DNA of 46,906 bases from positions 1-46,906 of the forward strand of contig CALXEH010000009.1 in the NCBI GenBank assembly GCA_944387285.1, read 5' to 3'. This stretch comes from an uncultured Oscillospiraceae bacterium (GTDB lineage Bacteria > Bacillota > Clostridia > Oscillospirales > Oscillospiraceae). The position numbers and the translations under genes are program-made. Shown here piece by piece: positions 25,336 to 33,047 of this stretch (positions within the stretch are counted from its first letter, which is position 1; each line of letters begins with the position of its first letter). The notes under the pieces were generated by a model. The model searched no databases. It saw only the letters and a program-made list of their open reading frames with translations, and was not told where the DNA came from.

Positions 25336-27512
25336 TAAGACTGGCGAAGAGCGCGGGCTTCTGCTTTGGCGTGTCGAGGTCGGTGGAGCTGGCGGAGAAG
25401 CTGCTGGCGGAGGGCCCCTGCAAGAGCCTGGGCCCGCTCATACACAACGAGGACGTGGTGGGCCGGCTCCGGGGCATGGGCCTGACGGTCATAGACAGCC
25501 CTGAGCAGGCGCAGGCGGGCGACCGGGTGATGATAAGGTCGCACGGGGTGTCTGAGGCGGTGGAGACGGCGCTGAGGTCGGCCGGGGCGCAGGTGTACGA
25601 CGCGACCTGCCCGAACGTGGCGCGGATACACCGCATAGTGCGCGAGGCCTCGGAGCGCGGGCGGCAGGTTTTGGTGATAGGCACGGCGGGCCACCCGGAG
25701 GTGCAGGCCATCTGCGGCCGGTGCAAAGCGCCCGTAGTAGTGGCGAACGCCGCCGAGTTGGAGACCTGGATAAGCCAAAATGTTGAAAACAGCAAAAAAG
25801 AGCTCACCGCAGTAGTGCAGACTACCCAAACTAAAAATAATCTCGACGAGTGTGAAAAATTAATAAAAAAATGGTGTACAAAAGCGGAAATCTTTGATAC
25901 AATATGCTTTGCTACGTCCATAAGGCAGGAGGAGGCTGTAAAGCTGGCCTCCGAATGCGGAGCGATGGTTGTCATAGGCGGTAAAAACAGCGCCAACAGC
26001 CTGCATCTGGCGGAGCTTTGCAGGGAGAGATGTCCGAACACGCAGTTCATAGCCGCTGCGTGCGAGCTGGACAAGTCCCGGCTGAGCGGGGTCGGAGACG
26101 TGGGAGTGACAGCCGGCGCATCCGCGCCGTCATGGATAATCAAGGAGGTACTGGATAAGATGAGCGACGAGATCCTGATTCAAGAGAACCCTGTAGAGGC
26201 CCCTGTGGAGGAGGCCAAGGTCGAAGCTGCGGCCGTAGAAGAAGCGGCGCCGGTTGCAGTGGAAGAGGCTGCTCCGGCAGCGGAAGCGCCCGTAGAAGAG
26301 GCGGCGGCAGAGGCCGCGCCCGCAGAGAAGAGCTTCGACGAGCTGCTGGAGGATTCTCTGAAAACTATATATAACGGAGACAAGGTCAGCGGCGTTGTCG
26401 TGGCGATAACCGCCACTGAGGTCAGCATCGACCTCGGCACGAAGTATTCGGCCTTCATCCCGACGGCCGAGTTCACCGAGGACGGCGACGTGAAGCTCGA
26501 GGACGCCATCCATGTCGGCGACACGGTCGAGGCGATAGTCGTCCGCGTGAACGACGTTGAGGGCACGGCGCAGCTGTCGAAGAAGCGCATGGATGCTGTC
26601 AAGAACTGGGCGGACATCGAGGCCGCGCAGGAAGCCGGCAGCGTTGTCGAGGGCACCGTCACCGAGGAGAACAAGGGCGGCGTCGTCGTCTCCGTAAAGG
26701 GCATCAGGGTCTTTGTCCCGGCCAGCCAGAGCGGCCTGCCGAAGGACACCCCGATGACCGAGCTGGTGAAGCAGAAGGTCAGGCTGAAGATAACCGAGGT
26801 CAACCGCGGCCGCAGGCGCGTGGTCGGCTCCATCCGCGCCGTGCTGCAGCGCGAGCGCAAGGAGAAGGCCGAGGCGGTCTGGAACGAGATCGAGGTCGGC
26901 AAGGTCTACCAGGGCGTCGTGAAGAGCCTGACGAGCTACGGCGCGTTCGTGGACATCGGCGGCATCGACGGCATGGTGCACGTCTCCGAGCTGAGCTGGA
27001 GCCGCATCAAGAACCCGGCCGAGGTCGTGTCCGTCGGCGAAGCGCTCGAGGTCTATGTCATCGGCTTTGACAAGGAGGCCAAGCGGATCTCCCTGGGCTA
27101 TAAGAAGGCCGAGGACAACCCCTGGACCAAGTTTGTGAACACCTACAAGGTGGGCGACATTGCGAAGGTCAAGGTCGTGAAGCTGATGCCCTTCGGCGCG
27201 TTTGCCGAGGTCATGCCTGGCGTTGACGGCCTCATCCACATCAGCCAGATAGCGAACCGCCGCATCGGCAAGCCCGATGAGGTCCTGAGCGTGGGCGACG
27301 TGGTGGACGTGAAGGTCACCGCCATCGACAACGACAAGCAGAAGATCAGCCTGTCCATCAGGGCCATGTCCGAGCCCGAGCCGGCGCCGAGGAAGGCCGC
27401 GGCTCCCGAGGCCCCGGTAGAGCCCGAGGAGGACGCCCTGGTGTATGAGGTCAGCGAGACCGGCGAGGCCAGCGGCAACATCCCCGAGGATGCCGGCGAG
27501 GTCGAGGAATAA
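25332..27512 (+). CDS. ispH-rpsA: Bifunctional HMBPP reductase (IspH) / ribosomal protein S1 fusion
   Basis: A 726-residue fusion. Residues 1-276 are IspH, the last MEP-pathway enzyme, which makes IPP and DMAPP with an iron-sulfur cluster on Cys11, Cys93 and Cys192; substrate-binding His38, His71, His121 with catalytic Glu123 (GHPEV), T-T-Q-T-K 164-168, SANS 220-223 and AGASAP 261-266 are present. An Ala/Glu-rich acidic linker (about 285-333) joins four S1 RNA-binding domains (about 349-417, 435-502, 521-590, 606-677) and an acidic tail. This fusion is known in Clostridia. Met277 lies exactly at the junction and has its own Shine-Dalgarno. Bases 25770-25925, coding for part of IspH, are markedly A/T-rich. 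Confidence 0.95.
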   Translation: MIRLAKSAGFCFGVSRSVELAEKLLAEGPCKSLGPLIHNEDVVGRLRGMGLTVIDSPEQAQAGDRVMIRSHGVSEAVETALRSAGAQVYDATCPNVARIHRIVREASERGRQVLVIGTAGHPEVQAICGRCKAPVVVANAAELETWISQNVENSKKELTAVVQTTQTKNNLDECEKLIKKWCTKAEIFDTICFATSIRQEEAVKLASECGAMVVIGGKNSANSLHLAELCRERCPNTQFIAAACELDKSRLSGVGDVGVTAGASAPSWIIKEVLDKMSDEILIQENPVEAPVEEAKVEAAAVEEAAPVAVEEAAPAAEAPVEEAAAEAAPAEKSFDELLEDSLKTIYNGDKVSGVVVAITATEVSIDLGTKYSAFIPTAEFTEDGDVKLEDAIHVGDTVEAIVVRVNDVEGTAQLSKKRMDAVKNWADIEAAQEAGSVVEGTVTEENKGGVVVSVKGIRVFVPASQSGLPKDTPMTELVKQKVRLKITEVNRGRRRVVGSIRAVLQRERKEKAEAVWNEIEVGKVYQGVVKSLTSYGAFVDIGGIDGMVHVSELSWSRIKNPAEVVSVGEALEVYVIGFDKEAKRISLGYKKAEDNPWTKFVNTYKVGDIAKVKVVKLMPFGAFAEVMPGVDGLIHISQIANRRIGKPDEVLSVGDVVDVKVTAIDNDKQKISLSIRAMSEPEPAPRKAAAPEAPVEPEEDALVYEVSETGEASGNIPEDAGEVEE
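25875..25903 (+). promoter_or_regulatory. Possible internal promoter within the ispH part
   Basis: TGTACA (25875-25880, 4 of 6 consensus bases), 17-base spacer, TACAAT (25898-25903, 5 of 6), in the A/T-rich patch of ispH. It lies 257 bases upstream of the internal start of the S1 half. Confidence 0.4.
26142..26162 (+). promoter_or_regulatory. Internal Shine-Dalgarno and start codon for ribosomal protein S1
   Basis: AAGGAGG (26142-26148) stands 11 bases before an in-frame ATG (26160-26162, Met277 of the fusion) exactly at the IspH/S1 junction. Initiation here would give a separate 450-residue S1 protein (26160-27512) starting MSDEILIQ. The sequence match is seen; use as a start is inferred. 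Confidence 0.6.
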
Positions 27513-27523
27513 TCAAACAACGC

Positions 27524-27558
27524 AGACGCCCGTTCAGCAGGAACGGGCGTCTTTTTTT
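27524..27558 (+). terminator. Strong Rho-independent terminator after ispH-rpsA
   Basis: A perfect 12-bp stem, 27524-27535 with 27541-27552, with a 5-base loop and a T7 tract (27552-27558). It ends the rpiR-to-rpsA operon. Confidence 0.95.
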
Positions 27559-27578
27559 ATAAAAACAGAGGGAAATCC

Positions 27579-27607
27579 TTGCTAAAATATTGGGTGTAGA
27601 GTATAAT
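27579..27607 (+). promoter_or_regulatory. Sigma-A type promoter for carD
   Basis: TTGCTA (27579-27584), 17-base spacer, perfect TATAAT (27602-27607), just after the strong terminator. Confidence 0.75.
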
Positions 27608-27654
27608 ATCTGTATAAAGGAAGCTGAAGGCGACGCTGGGAAACGGAGGTTAAG

Positions 27655-28140
27655 ATGACATTCCGTGTGGGCGACAGGATAGCACACCCAATGCACGGCG
27701 CAGGCACTATAGACAGCATAGTGCGCAGGAAGGTAAGCGGCATGGAGCGGGACTACTATGTCCTGAAACTGCCGGTAGGGGACATGCTGGTCATGATCCC
27801 GGTGGAGACCAGCACGGAGATAGGCGTCAGGCCCATAGTCGGGGCGGAGGAGGCGGAGAAGATACTCAGCTCCATCCCCGGGCTCGAGATAGAGATGACG
27901 CAGAATTGGAACAAGCGATACCGGGAAAACATGCTCAAGATAAAAAGCGGGAACCTTCTGGAGGTCGCCGCAGTCGTAAAGGGGCTTATGCAGCGGGATA
28001 AGGAACGGGGTCTTTCGACGGGTGAGCGGAAGATGCTGCACTCGGCGAAGCAGATACTGATATCCGAGATCGTCCTGTCGGAAAGCGCCAGTTATGAAGA
28101 AGTGGAGGAGCGGCTCAACAGCGCGCTGGTCTGCACTTGA
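27655..28140 (+). CDS. CarD/CdnL-family RNA polymerase-binding regulator
   Basis: 161 residues. The N-terminal CarD_CdnL/TRCF domain (about 3-58: FRVGDRIAHPMHGAGTIDSI, YYVLKLPVGDMLVMIPV) binds the RNA polymerase beta subunit; the C-terminal helical domain (about 65-155) contacts promoter DNA at the open complex. Such proteins tune rRNA and housekeeping promoters, and in Clostridia the gene commonly precedes ispD, as here. The ATG follows GGAGGT closely. A GC hairpin lies between it and ispD, so ispDF may be partly uncoupled. Confidence 0.92.
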   Translation: MTFRVGDRIAHPMHGAGTIDSIVRRKVSGMERDYYVLKLPVGDMLVMIPVETSTEIGVRPIVGAEEAEKILSSIPGLEIEMTQNWNKRYRENMLKIKSGNLLEVAAVVKGLMQRDKERGLSTGERKMLHSAKQILISEIVLSESASYEEVEERLNSALVCT

Positions 28141-28147
28141 AAAAACC

Positions 28148-28169
28148 GGGGCGGTCGGCGGGCCGCCCC
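28148..28169 (+). terminator. Hairpin between carD and ispD, possible attenuator
   Basis: A 7-bp GC stem, 28148-28154 with 28163-28169, plus one wobble pair, preceded by A6 but followed by ATAACTATG without a T run. Probably partial termination or mRNA end protection; it would read better as a terminator on the opposite strand. Confidence 0.4.
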
Positions 28170-28194
28170 ATAACTATGTCAAAACGAGGTACAT

Positions 28195-28914
28195 ATGTTC
28201 GGAAAAAAGCAGGCAGAAGAGAAGCGGCCGTACTGCTCGGCGGTGATAGTCGCGGCGGGCAGCGGCACGAGGATGGGCGAGGACAAGCTCATGCTCGAGC
28301 TTGGCGGGGCCACGGTGATAGAGCGCACGCTGCTGGCGCTGGAGCGCTGCGAGTGCGTGGACGAGCTGGTGGTCGTGACGCAGAGCGCTAAGATACCGGC
28401 GATAGCCAGGCTGGCGCGCGAGCGGGGCGTGAGCAAGCTCAAATGCGTGGTCGAGGGCGGCGCGGACAGGACGCAGTCGGCGTACCTGGGCGTGCGCGAG
28501 TGCTCGGAGCGCGCGGAGCTCATCGCGATACACGACGGGGCGCGCCCGCTGGTGACGCCGGAGCTCGTGGAGCGCGCGGTGCAGGCGGCGGCGGAGCGCG
28601 GCGCTGCCGCGCCGGCGATACATGTGAAGGATACCGTGCGCCAGGCCAGGGGCGGCAGGGTGCTCCGGACGCTGGAGCGGGACGAGCTCTACCTCATGCA
28701 GACGCCGCAGGTGTTCCGCGCGGAGCTGATACGCCAGGCGCTGGGCGAGGCCGCAAGGCTGGGCGTGTCTCTGACGGACGACTGCGCGGCGGTGATGCTC
28801 CTGGACGCGGAAGTGTTCCTGATCGAGGGCTCGGAGGAGAATTTGAAGCTCACGACGCCGGCGGATGTGTTCGCCGCCTCGGCGATAATCGACGCAAGGG
28901 GTGATTACCTGTGA
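28195..28914 (+). CDS. ispD: 2-C-methyl-D-erythritol 4-phosphate cytidylyltransferase
   Basis: 239 residues. IspD joins CTP and MEP to give CDP-ME, the third step of the MEP isoprenoid pathway. The nucleotidyltransferase motif [13 protein letters not shown] (about 19-31) is intact; IHDGARPLV and the downstream MQTPQVF and TDDCAAV are typical. The first about 12 residues ([12 protein letters not shown]) extend slightly beyond the core. The stop overlaps the ispF GTG start by 4 bases; ispDF are often adjacent or fused. Confidence 0.95.
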   Translation: MFGKKQAEEKRPYCSAVIVAAGSGTRMGEDKLMLELGGATVIERTLLALERCECVDELVVVTQSAKIPAIARLARERGVSKLKCVVEGGADRTQSAYLGVRECSERAELIAIHDGARPLVTPELVERAVQAAAERGAAAPAIHVKDTVRQARGGRVLRTLERDELYLMQTPQVFRAELIRQALGEAARLGVSLTDDCAAVMLLDAEVFLIEGSEENLKLTTPADVFAASAIIDARGDYL

Positions 28915-29381
28915 GGATAGGCCAGGGCTACGACGTACACCGGCTGGTGGAGGGGCGGAAGCTCATCCTCGGCGGGGTGGAAATAGAATACGAAAAGGGC
29001 CTGCTGGGCCACTCGGACGCGGACGTGCTTGCCCACGCGATAATGGACGCGCTGCTGGGCGCGGCGGCGATGGGCGATATCGGCAAGCTGTTCCCGGACA
29101 GCGACCCGGCCTATGAGGGCGCGGACAGCCTGCGGCTGCTGGACGAGGTCTGCAGCAGGCTGAGGCTGGCCGGGTACGAGGTCGGCAACGTGGATGCGAC
29201 GGTGGTGGCCCAACGTCCGAAGCTCGCGCCGCACATAGGGGCGATGCGGACCAACCTGGCCCGTGCGATGGGCGTGGACGTGTCGAAGGTCAGCGTGAAG
29301 GCCACGACGGAGGAGCGCCTGGGCTTCACGGGCGAGGGCCTGGGCATAGCGGCCCAGGCTGTGGCGCTCATAGACGGCTGA
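28911..29381 (+). CDS. ispF: 2-C-methyl-D-erythritol 2,4-cyclodiphosphate synthase
   Basis: A 156-residue zinc enzyme that closes the cyclodiphosphate ring of the MEP intermediate; it works as a trimer. [10 protein letters not shown] (about 3-12) holds the metal Asp and His, [15 protein letters not shown] (about 33-47) the third ligand and phosphate-binding residues, and [13 protein letters not shown] the C-terminal active-site loop. Start codon is GTG, overlapping ispD. With ispD and ispH in the window, three of the seven MEP enzymes are encoded here. It is followed at 12 bases by a strong terminator. Confidence 0.96.
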   Translation: MRIGQGYDVHRLVEGRKLILGGVEIEYEKGLLGHSDADVLAHAIMDALLGAAAMGDIGKLFPDSDPAYEGADSLRLLDEVCSRLRLAGYEVGNVDATVVAQRPKLAPHIGAMRTNLARAMGVDVSKVSVKATTEERLGFTGEGLGIAAQAVALIDG

Positions 29382-29392
29382 TGTCAAATGCG

Positions 29393-29444
29393 ATCCTGCC
29401 GCATAGAATGGAGTACGCTTCAATGCTATGCGGGAGGATTTTTT
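29393..29444 (+). terminator. Terminator of ispDF that also carries the next gene's ribosome binding site
   Basis: Stem 29393-29406 with 29426-29439 (14 positions, one G-G mismatch) and further pairing inside, followed by T6 (29439-29444). The right arm contains GGGAGG (29432-29437), and the DUF3343 start codon follows directly after the T run. The left arm contains CATAGAAT (29402-29409), resembling sporulation sigma (E/K/G-type) -10 boxes. Closely similar to the element at 44952-45006. Confidence 0.8.
29402..29409 (+). promoter_or_regulatory. Putative sporulation-type -10 box (CATAGAAT)
   Basis: Differs from the SigE -10 consensus CATACAAT at one base and lies in the left arm of the terminator hairpin. 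GTCAAAT at 29383-29389 could be a -35, but the 12-base gap is short. Transcription from it would start near 29416, in the hairpin loop. Confidence 0.4.
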
Positions 29445-29696
29445 ATGCGATATCTCATCATGTGCCGCTCACAGACCTATGCGCAGCGGGCCGCGCGGCT
29501 GCTGGAGCGCTCGGGCATCACGGCGACCGTCTCCCGCGCGCCCCAGGGCCTTGGCGCCTCGGGCTGCGCCTGGTGCGTGAAGGTGTCCGGCGCCAGGTTC
29601 ATGCAGGCGGTGGGCGTACTGCGCCGCGCGGGCGCGCCCTTCGGCAAGCTCTACCGCGAGGAAGAGGACGGCGGATATACGGAGGTGGGCGCATGA
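29445..29696 (+). CDS. DUF3343 protein, putative Se/S carrier-like
   Basis: 83 residues, small and soluble. The DUF3343 family has a ferredoxin-like fold and is described as a putative sulfur or selenium carrier because it is found beside cysteine-desulfurase- or selenium-related genes. A Cys pair, GASGCAWCVKV (about residues 40-50), sits where the family's conserved Cys is expected. The ATG at 29445 follows GGGAGG at 7 bases; the frame extends up to 29388 but that part is the terminator. The stop overlaps the next gene by 4 bases, so the two proteins are almost certainly made together. Confidence 0.82.
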   Translation: MRYLIMCRSQTYAQRAARLLERSGITATVSRAPQGLGASGCAWCVKVSGARFMQAVGVLRRAGAPFGKLYREEEDGGYTEVGA

Positions 29697-30817
29697 TCTA
29701 CCTCGACAGCGCCGCGACGAGCCTGCAAAAGCCGCGCAGCGTACAGCTGGCGGTGCAGAACGCCATGCGTACCATGGCAAGCCCGGGCAGGGGCGGGCAC
29801 CGTCCAGCCATGCGCGCCGCCGACTGCGCCTATGAGTGCCGCGAGACGCTCGCGGAGCTGTTCAACGTCAGCGAGCCCGGGAACGTGGTCTTCACCCTGA
29901 ACGCCACGCACGCGCTGAATATAGCCATACGCTCGCTGGTGTCGCGCGGCGACCGCGTGGTGATATCGGGCTGGGAGCACAATGCGGTCACGCGGCCGCT
30001 GCGGCTGCTGGGCGCGGAGACGGATGTCGCCTGGGCGCCCGTGTTCGACGCCGCCTCGACGGTGGAGAGCTTCCGGGCCAAGATACCTGGCGCAAAGGCC
30101 GTGGTGTGCACGCATGTGTCGAACGTGTTCGGGTTCATACTGCCTATCTACGAGATAGCGGAGCTGTGCCGGCAGGCGGGCGTGCCGCTCATAGTGGACG
30201 CCTCGCAGTCTGCGGGCGTGCTGGAGGTGGACGCGCAGCGCCTGGGCGCGGAGTTCATAGCCATGCCGGGCCACAAGGGCCTGTACGGCCCGCAGGGCAC
30301 GGGCGTGCTCATCTGCCGGCGGGGCGCGGAGCCGCTCTTGGCTGGCGGCACGGGCTCGGACAGCCGCAGCCAGGAGATGCCGGACTACCTGCCCGACCGG
30401 CTCGAGGCGGGCACGCACAACATACCGGGCATAGCCGGGCTGATGGCCGGGGCGAGGTTCGTGCTCTCGCACGGCACGGAGCAGATAGGGGCACACGAGC
30501 GCGAGCTGACCGCGCTGCTGGCGGACGCGCTGCACGGTGTGCCGGGGCTGGAGGTCTTTGCCGCGGCCGACCCGACGCGGCAGTCGGGCGTGCTGTCGGT
30601 GCGGCATGGTTCGGCAGGCGTTGAGGAGCTGGGCGAGGCCCTGGGCCGCGCCGGGGTCTGCGTCCGGGCGGGCCTGCACTGTGCGCCCACGGCCCACGAG
30701 AGCGCGGGCACGCTCGGCACCGGCACCGTGAGATTCAGCTTTTCCGCCTTCAATACCGCCACCGAGACCATGCGCGCGGCGGGGACGCTCAAATCCCTGC
30801 TGAATCGGGAAATGTGA
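29693..30817 (+). CDS. Cysteine-desulfurase-like aminotransferase class V
   Basis: A 374-residue PLP enzyme of the NifS/SufS/selenocysteine lyase fold. MIYLDSAATSLQKP at the N-terminus, THALNIAI, IVDASQSAGV with the PLP-binding Asp, the Schiff-base Lys in MPGHKGLYGPQGTG (about residue 192), and a late Cys in VRAGLHCAPTAHE at the usual place of the catalytic Cys loop. It would release sulfur or selenium from cysteine or selenocysteine, possibly handing it to the DUF3343 partner that it overlaps by 4 bases. No iscU, sufB, selD or mnmA is in the window. Exact substrate is unknown. Confidence 0.85.
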   Translation: MIYLDSAATSLQKPRSVQLAVQNAMRTMASPGRGGHRPAMRAADCAYECRETLAELFNVSEPGNVVFTLNATHALNIAIRSLVSRGDRVVISGWEHNAVTRPLRLLGAETDVAWAPVFDAASTVESFRAKIPGAKAVVCTHVSNVFGFILPIYEIAELCRQAGVPLIVDASQSAGVLEVDAQRLGAEFIAMPGHKGLYGPQGTGVLICRRGAEPLLAGGTGSDSRSQEMPDYLPDRLEAGTHNIPGIAGLMAGARFVLSHGTEQIGAHERELTALLADALHGVPGLEVFAAADPTRQSGVLSVRHGSAGVEELGEALGRAGVCVRAGLHCAPTAHESAGTLGTGTVRFSFSAFNTATETMRAAGTLKSLLNREM

Positions 30818-30818
30818 G

Positions 30819-30847
30819 TTGCTATTTGCGGAAGAATGTTATATAAT
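30819..30847 (+). promoter_or_regulatory. Sigma-A type promoter for the cdaA operon
   Basis: TTGCTA (30819-30824), 17-base spacer, perfect TATAAT (30842-30847), starting 2 bases after the previous stop. The same -35 hexamer precedes carD. Confidence 0.75.
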
Positions 30848-30861
30848 ACTATGACTAATCG

Positions 30862-30891
30862 CTGCGCCTTGGCTGTACGGCCGGGGCGCAG
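30862..30891 (+). promoter_or_regulatory. Stable hairpin in the cdaA leader
   Basis: A continuous 12-bp stem, 30862-30873 with 30880-30891, containing two G-U pairs and a 6-base loop (TGTACG), lies near the 5' end of the predicted 63-base leader. No T run follows, so it is not a terminator; mRNA stability or translation control is possible. Confidence 0.5.
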
Positions 30892-30917
30892 GCTACGGAA
30901 ACTGTGGGGACAAGCTT

Positions 30918-31793
30918 ATGGGACAATTTGCTGACATAGTATCCAAGGTTATAAATATCAACTACATCAAGACCGCGCAGGCATCTGATATCGTGGATAT
31001 ACTGCTGGTCGCCGCGCTCATCTACGTCGCCATAGGGCTCATCCGGAAGACGAACATGACGCGGGTCGCCCGGGGCATCGTGCTGATAATCCTGGCGCTG
31101 TGGCTGTCTGACCTGCTGAAGCTGAGGATGATAAATTCCTTCCTCAAGACGACGGTGGAGCTGGGCTTCATTGCGCTGGTCATCATTTTCCAGCCGGAAC
31201 TGCGCCGGCTGCTCGAGCGCATGGGCAGCGGGCGGTTCATGTCCTTCTTCGGCGGGGCCTCTACGCCGCTGACCTTTGAATCCACGATAAACCAGACGGT
31301 GCTGGCCTGCTCGTCGATGTCGGACTCGAAGACGGGCGCGCTCATAGTGTTCGAGCGGATGATAAGCCTGAACGAGCAGATGACCACGGGTACAATCGTG
31401 AACGCGGACGTGACGAGCGAGCTTTTGCGGAACATCTTCTTCGTGAAGGCGCCGCTGCATGACGGAGCCGTGATAATCCGCGAGGGGCGGCTGGCGGCTG
31501 GCGGCTGCATGCTGCCGCTGTCGCAGAACGCGAGCCTGAGCAGCGACCTGGGCATGCGCCACCGCGCGGGCATAGGCATGAGCGAGCACTCGGACGCCGT
31601 GGTGGTCATCGTCTCGGAGGAGACGGGCTCCATATCCGTGGCGATGGACGGCATGCTCAAGCGCCACCTGACGCCGGAGATGCTTGAGAAGATACTCAGG
31701 ACAGAACTGATGCCGGATGCGGAGACGACGCAGAAAAAGGGCCTTGCGGGGCTGCTGGCTTCGCTCAGGACGTTCAAGGTGAAGAAGAAATGA
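30918..31793 (+). CDS. cdaA: Diadenylate cyclase CdaA (DacA)
   Basis: A 291-residue enzyme making cyclic di-AMP from two ATP. Three N-terminal membrane helices (about 27-42, 50-66, 80-92) precede the DAC domain with the catalytic motifs D182-G-A184 (LHDGAVII) and R214-H-R216. c-di-AMP is an essential second messenger in most Firmicutes, controlling potassium and osmolyte uptake and wall homeostasis. The ATG follows TGTGGGGA at about 6 bases. It overlaps cdaR by 4 bases, the conserved cdaA-cdaR pair; glmM, the usual third gene, is not here and the operon continues with other genes. Confidence 0.96.
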   Translation: MGQFADIVSKVININYIKTAQASDIVDILLVAALIYVAIGLIRKTNMTRVARGIVLIILALWLSDLLKLRMINSFLKTTVELGFIALVIIFQPELRRLLERMGSGRFMSFFGGASTPLTFESTINQTVLACSSMSDSKTGALIVFERMISLNEQMTTGTIVNADVTSELLRNIFFVKAPLHDGAVIIREGRLAAGGCMLPLSQNASLSSDLGMRHRAGIGMSEHSDAVVVIVSEETGSISVAMDGMLKRHLTPEMLEKILRTELMPDAETTQKKGLAGLLASLRTFKVKKK

Positions 31794-33037
31794 GTAAGAA
31801 GAAAAAGTTCAAGCTGTTGGACAGCAAGGTCCTCTGGGCCATAATCTCTCTGCTCGCCTCGCTCTTCATCTGGGTGTATATAACCGGCACTCAGGAGGAG
31901 ATAATCACGCTGTCCTTCAACAACGTCGAGGTACAGTTCGTGGGCGAGGACACGCTGCAGGCCACGCGCGGCTATGTGGTGAACAACATCAGCGCCGAGA
32001 CGGTGTCGGTGAAGATAAGCGGCACGCGCGGGAATATCGGCTCGCTGTCGGCCTCGGACGTGAAGGCAGTCATCGACGTGTCGCTCATAAACTCGACGGG
32101 CCGGCTGACGCAGTATTTCACGCTGACCTATCCCGACAACGTGAACGCCGACGCCGTGAGCCTCGAGAGCAGCAATCCCGAGACTATCAGCTTCGACGTG
32201 ACGAGGATGTCCACGATGCCGGTGCCGGTCGAGGCCAAGTTCGTGGGCAGCACGGCTGAGGACTATATCGCGGGTGAGATAGAGTACGAGCCCAAGACGA
32301 TAAACGTCTCCGGCCCCGAGTCGCTGCTCGAGCAGATAGACCATATCTACGCCGAGATGGGCGGCGACGACCTGACCATGACGCGCACGGCCGAGGTGCC
32401 GATAGTGCTCATCGACAAGGACGGCAATATCATGGATTCGAGCGGGCTCGAGTTCGAGGTGCCGACGGTGACGGTGACGATACCGATAAGCATGATGAAG
32501 GAAGTGCCGCTGTACGTCCAGTGCGTGTACGGCGCGGGCGCGACCGAGGAGAACACGGTCATCACGATAGAGCCGAACAAGATAATGATCTCGGGCGACA
32601 CGGAGATAGTCAGCACGATGAACCGCATCGTCCTGGCGACTGTGGACCTGACTGACTTCTCGCTGACGCATCAGGACACCTACCTGATACCGCTGCAAGA
32701 CGGCGTGGAGAACGTGACGGGCGTGACTCAGGCGGAGGTGTCCATCGAGGTGACGGGCCTGGCCACGAAGATATATACCGTGACGAACATCAGCTGCATC
32801 AACGCGCCGACGGGCTACACGGTGGAGGAGATAACGACCCAGAGCCTTGAGGTGAGGATACGCGCGTCCCAGGATGTGCTGGACAAGCTGGATGCCTCGA
32901 ACCTGAGCGCCGTGGCTGACCTGTCGGACATCTCGCAGAGCGGCGACATGTTTGTGCCGGTGCGCATAGTCGTGGACGGCTTCACGGACGCCGGCGCGGT
33001 CGGGGACTACACCATAGGCATCAAAGTGCGAAGTTAG
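31790..33037 (+). CDS. cdaR: CdaR/YbbR-like regulator of diadenylate cyclase
   Basis: 415 residues. One N-terminal membrane helix (about 14-31, after KKKKFKLLDSK) is followed by about four extracellular YbbR repeats (about 45-125, 130-215, 225-315, 320-412), each beta-rich with the recurring pattern V-x-V-x-I-x-G. CdaR interacts with CdaA through the membrane region and tunes c-di-AMP output. It overlaps cdaA by 4 bases. Length and repeat number are normal for Clostridia. Confidence 0.92.
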   Translation: MSKKKKFKLLDSKVLWAIISLLASLFIWVYITGTQEEIITLSFNNVEVQFVGEDTLQATRGYVVNNISAETVSVKISGTRGNIGSLSASDVKAVIDVSLINSTGRLTQYFTLTYPDNVNADAVSLESSNPETISFDVTRMSTMPVPVEAKFVGSTAEDYIAGEIEYEPKTINVSGPESLLEQIDHIYAEMGGDDLTMTRTAEVPIVLIDKDGNIMDSSGLEFEVPTVTVTIPISMMKEVPLYVQCVYGAGATEENTVITIEPNKIMISGDTEIVSTMNRIVLATVDLTDFSLTHQDTYLIPLQDGVENVTGVTQAEVSIEVTGLATKIYTVTNISCINAPTGYTVEEITTQSLEVRIRASQDVLDKLDASNLSAVADLSDISQSGDMFVPVRIVVDGFTDAGAVGDYTIGIKVRS

Positions 33038-33047
33038 GAGGCGCGGC

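Noticed and set aside
29381..29692. Upstream extension of the desulfurase frame
   Set aside because: It reads the DUF3343 gene out of frame; the ATG at 29693 fits the family N-terminus.
29445..30817. In-frame TGA selenocysteine codon in the DUF3343 / desulfurase pair
   Set aside because: No internal TGA interrupts either frame, and no SECIS-like hairpin follows a TGA there.
30848..30917. c-di-AMP (ydaO) riboswitch upstream of cdaA
   Set aside because: The leader is only about 63 bases with one hairpin; the riboswitch needs a longer multi-helix fold.
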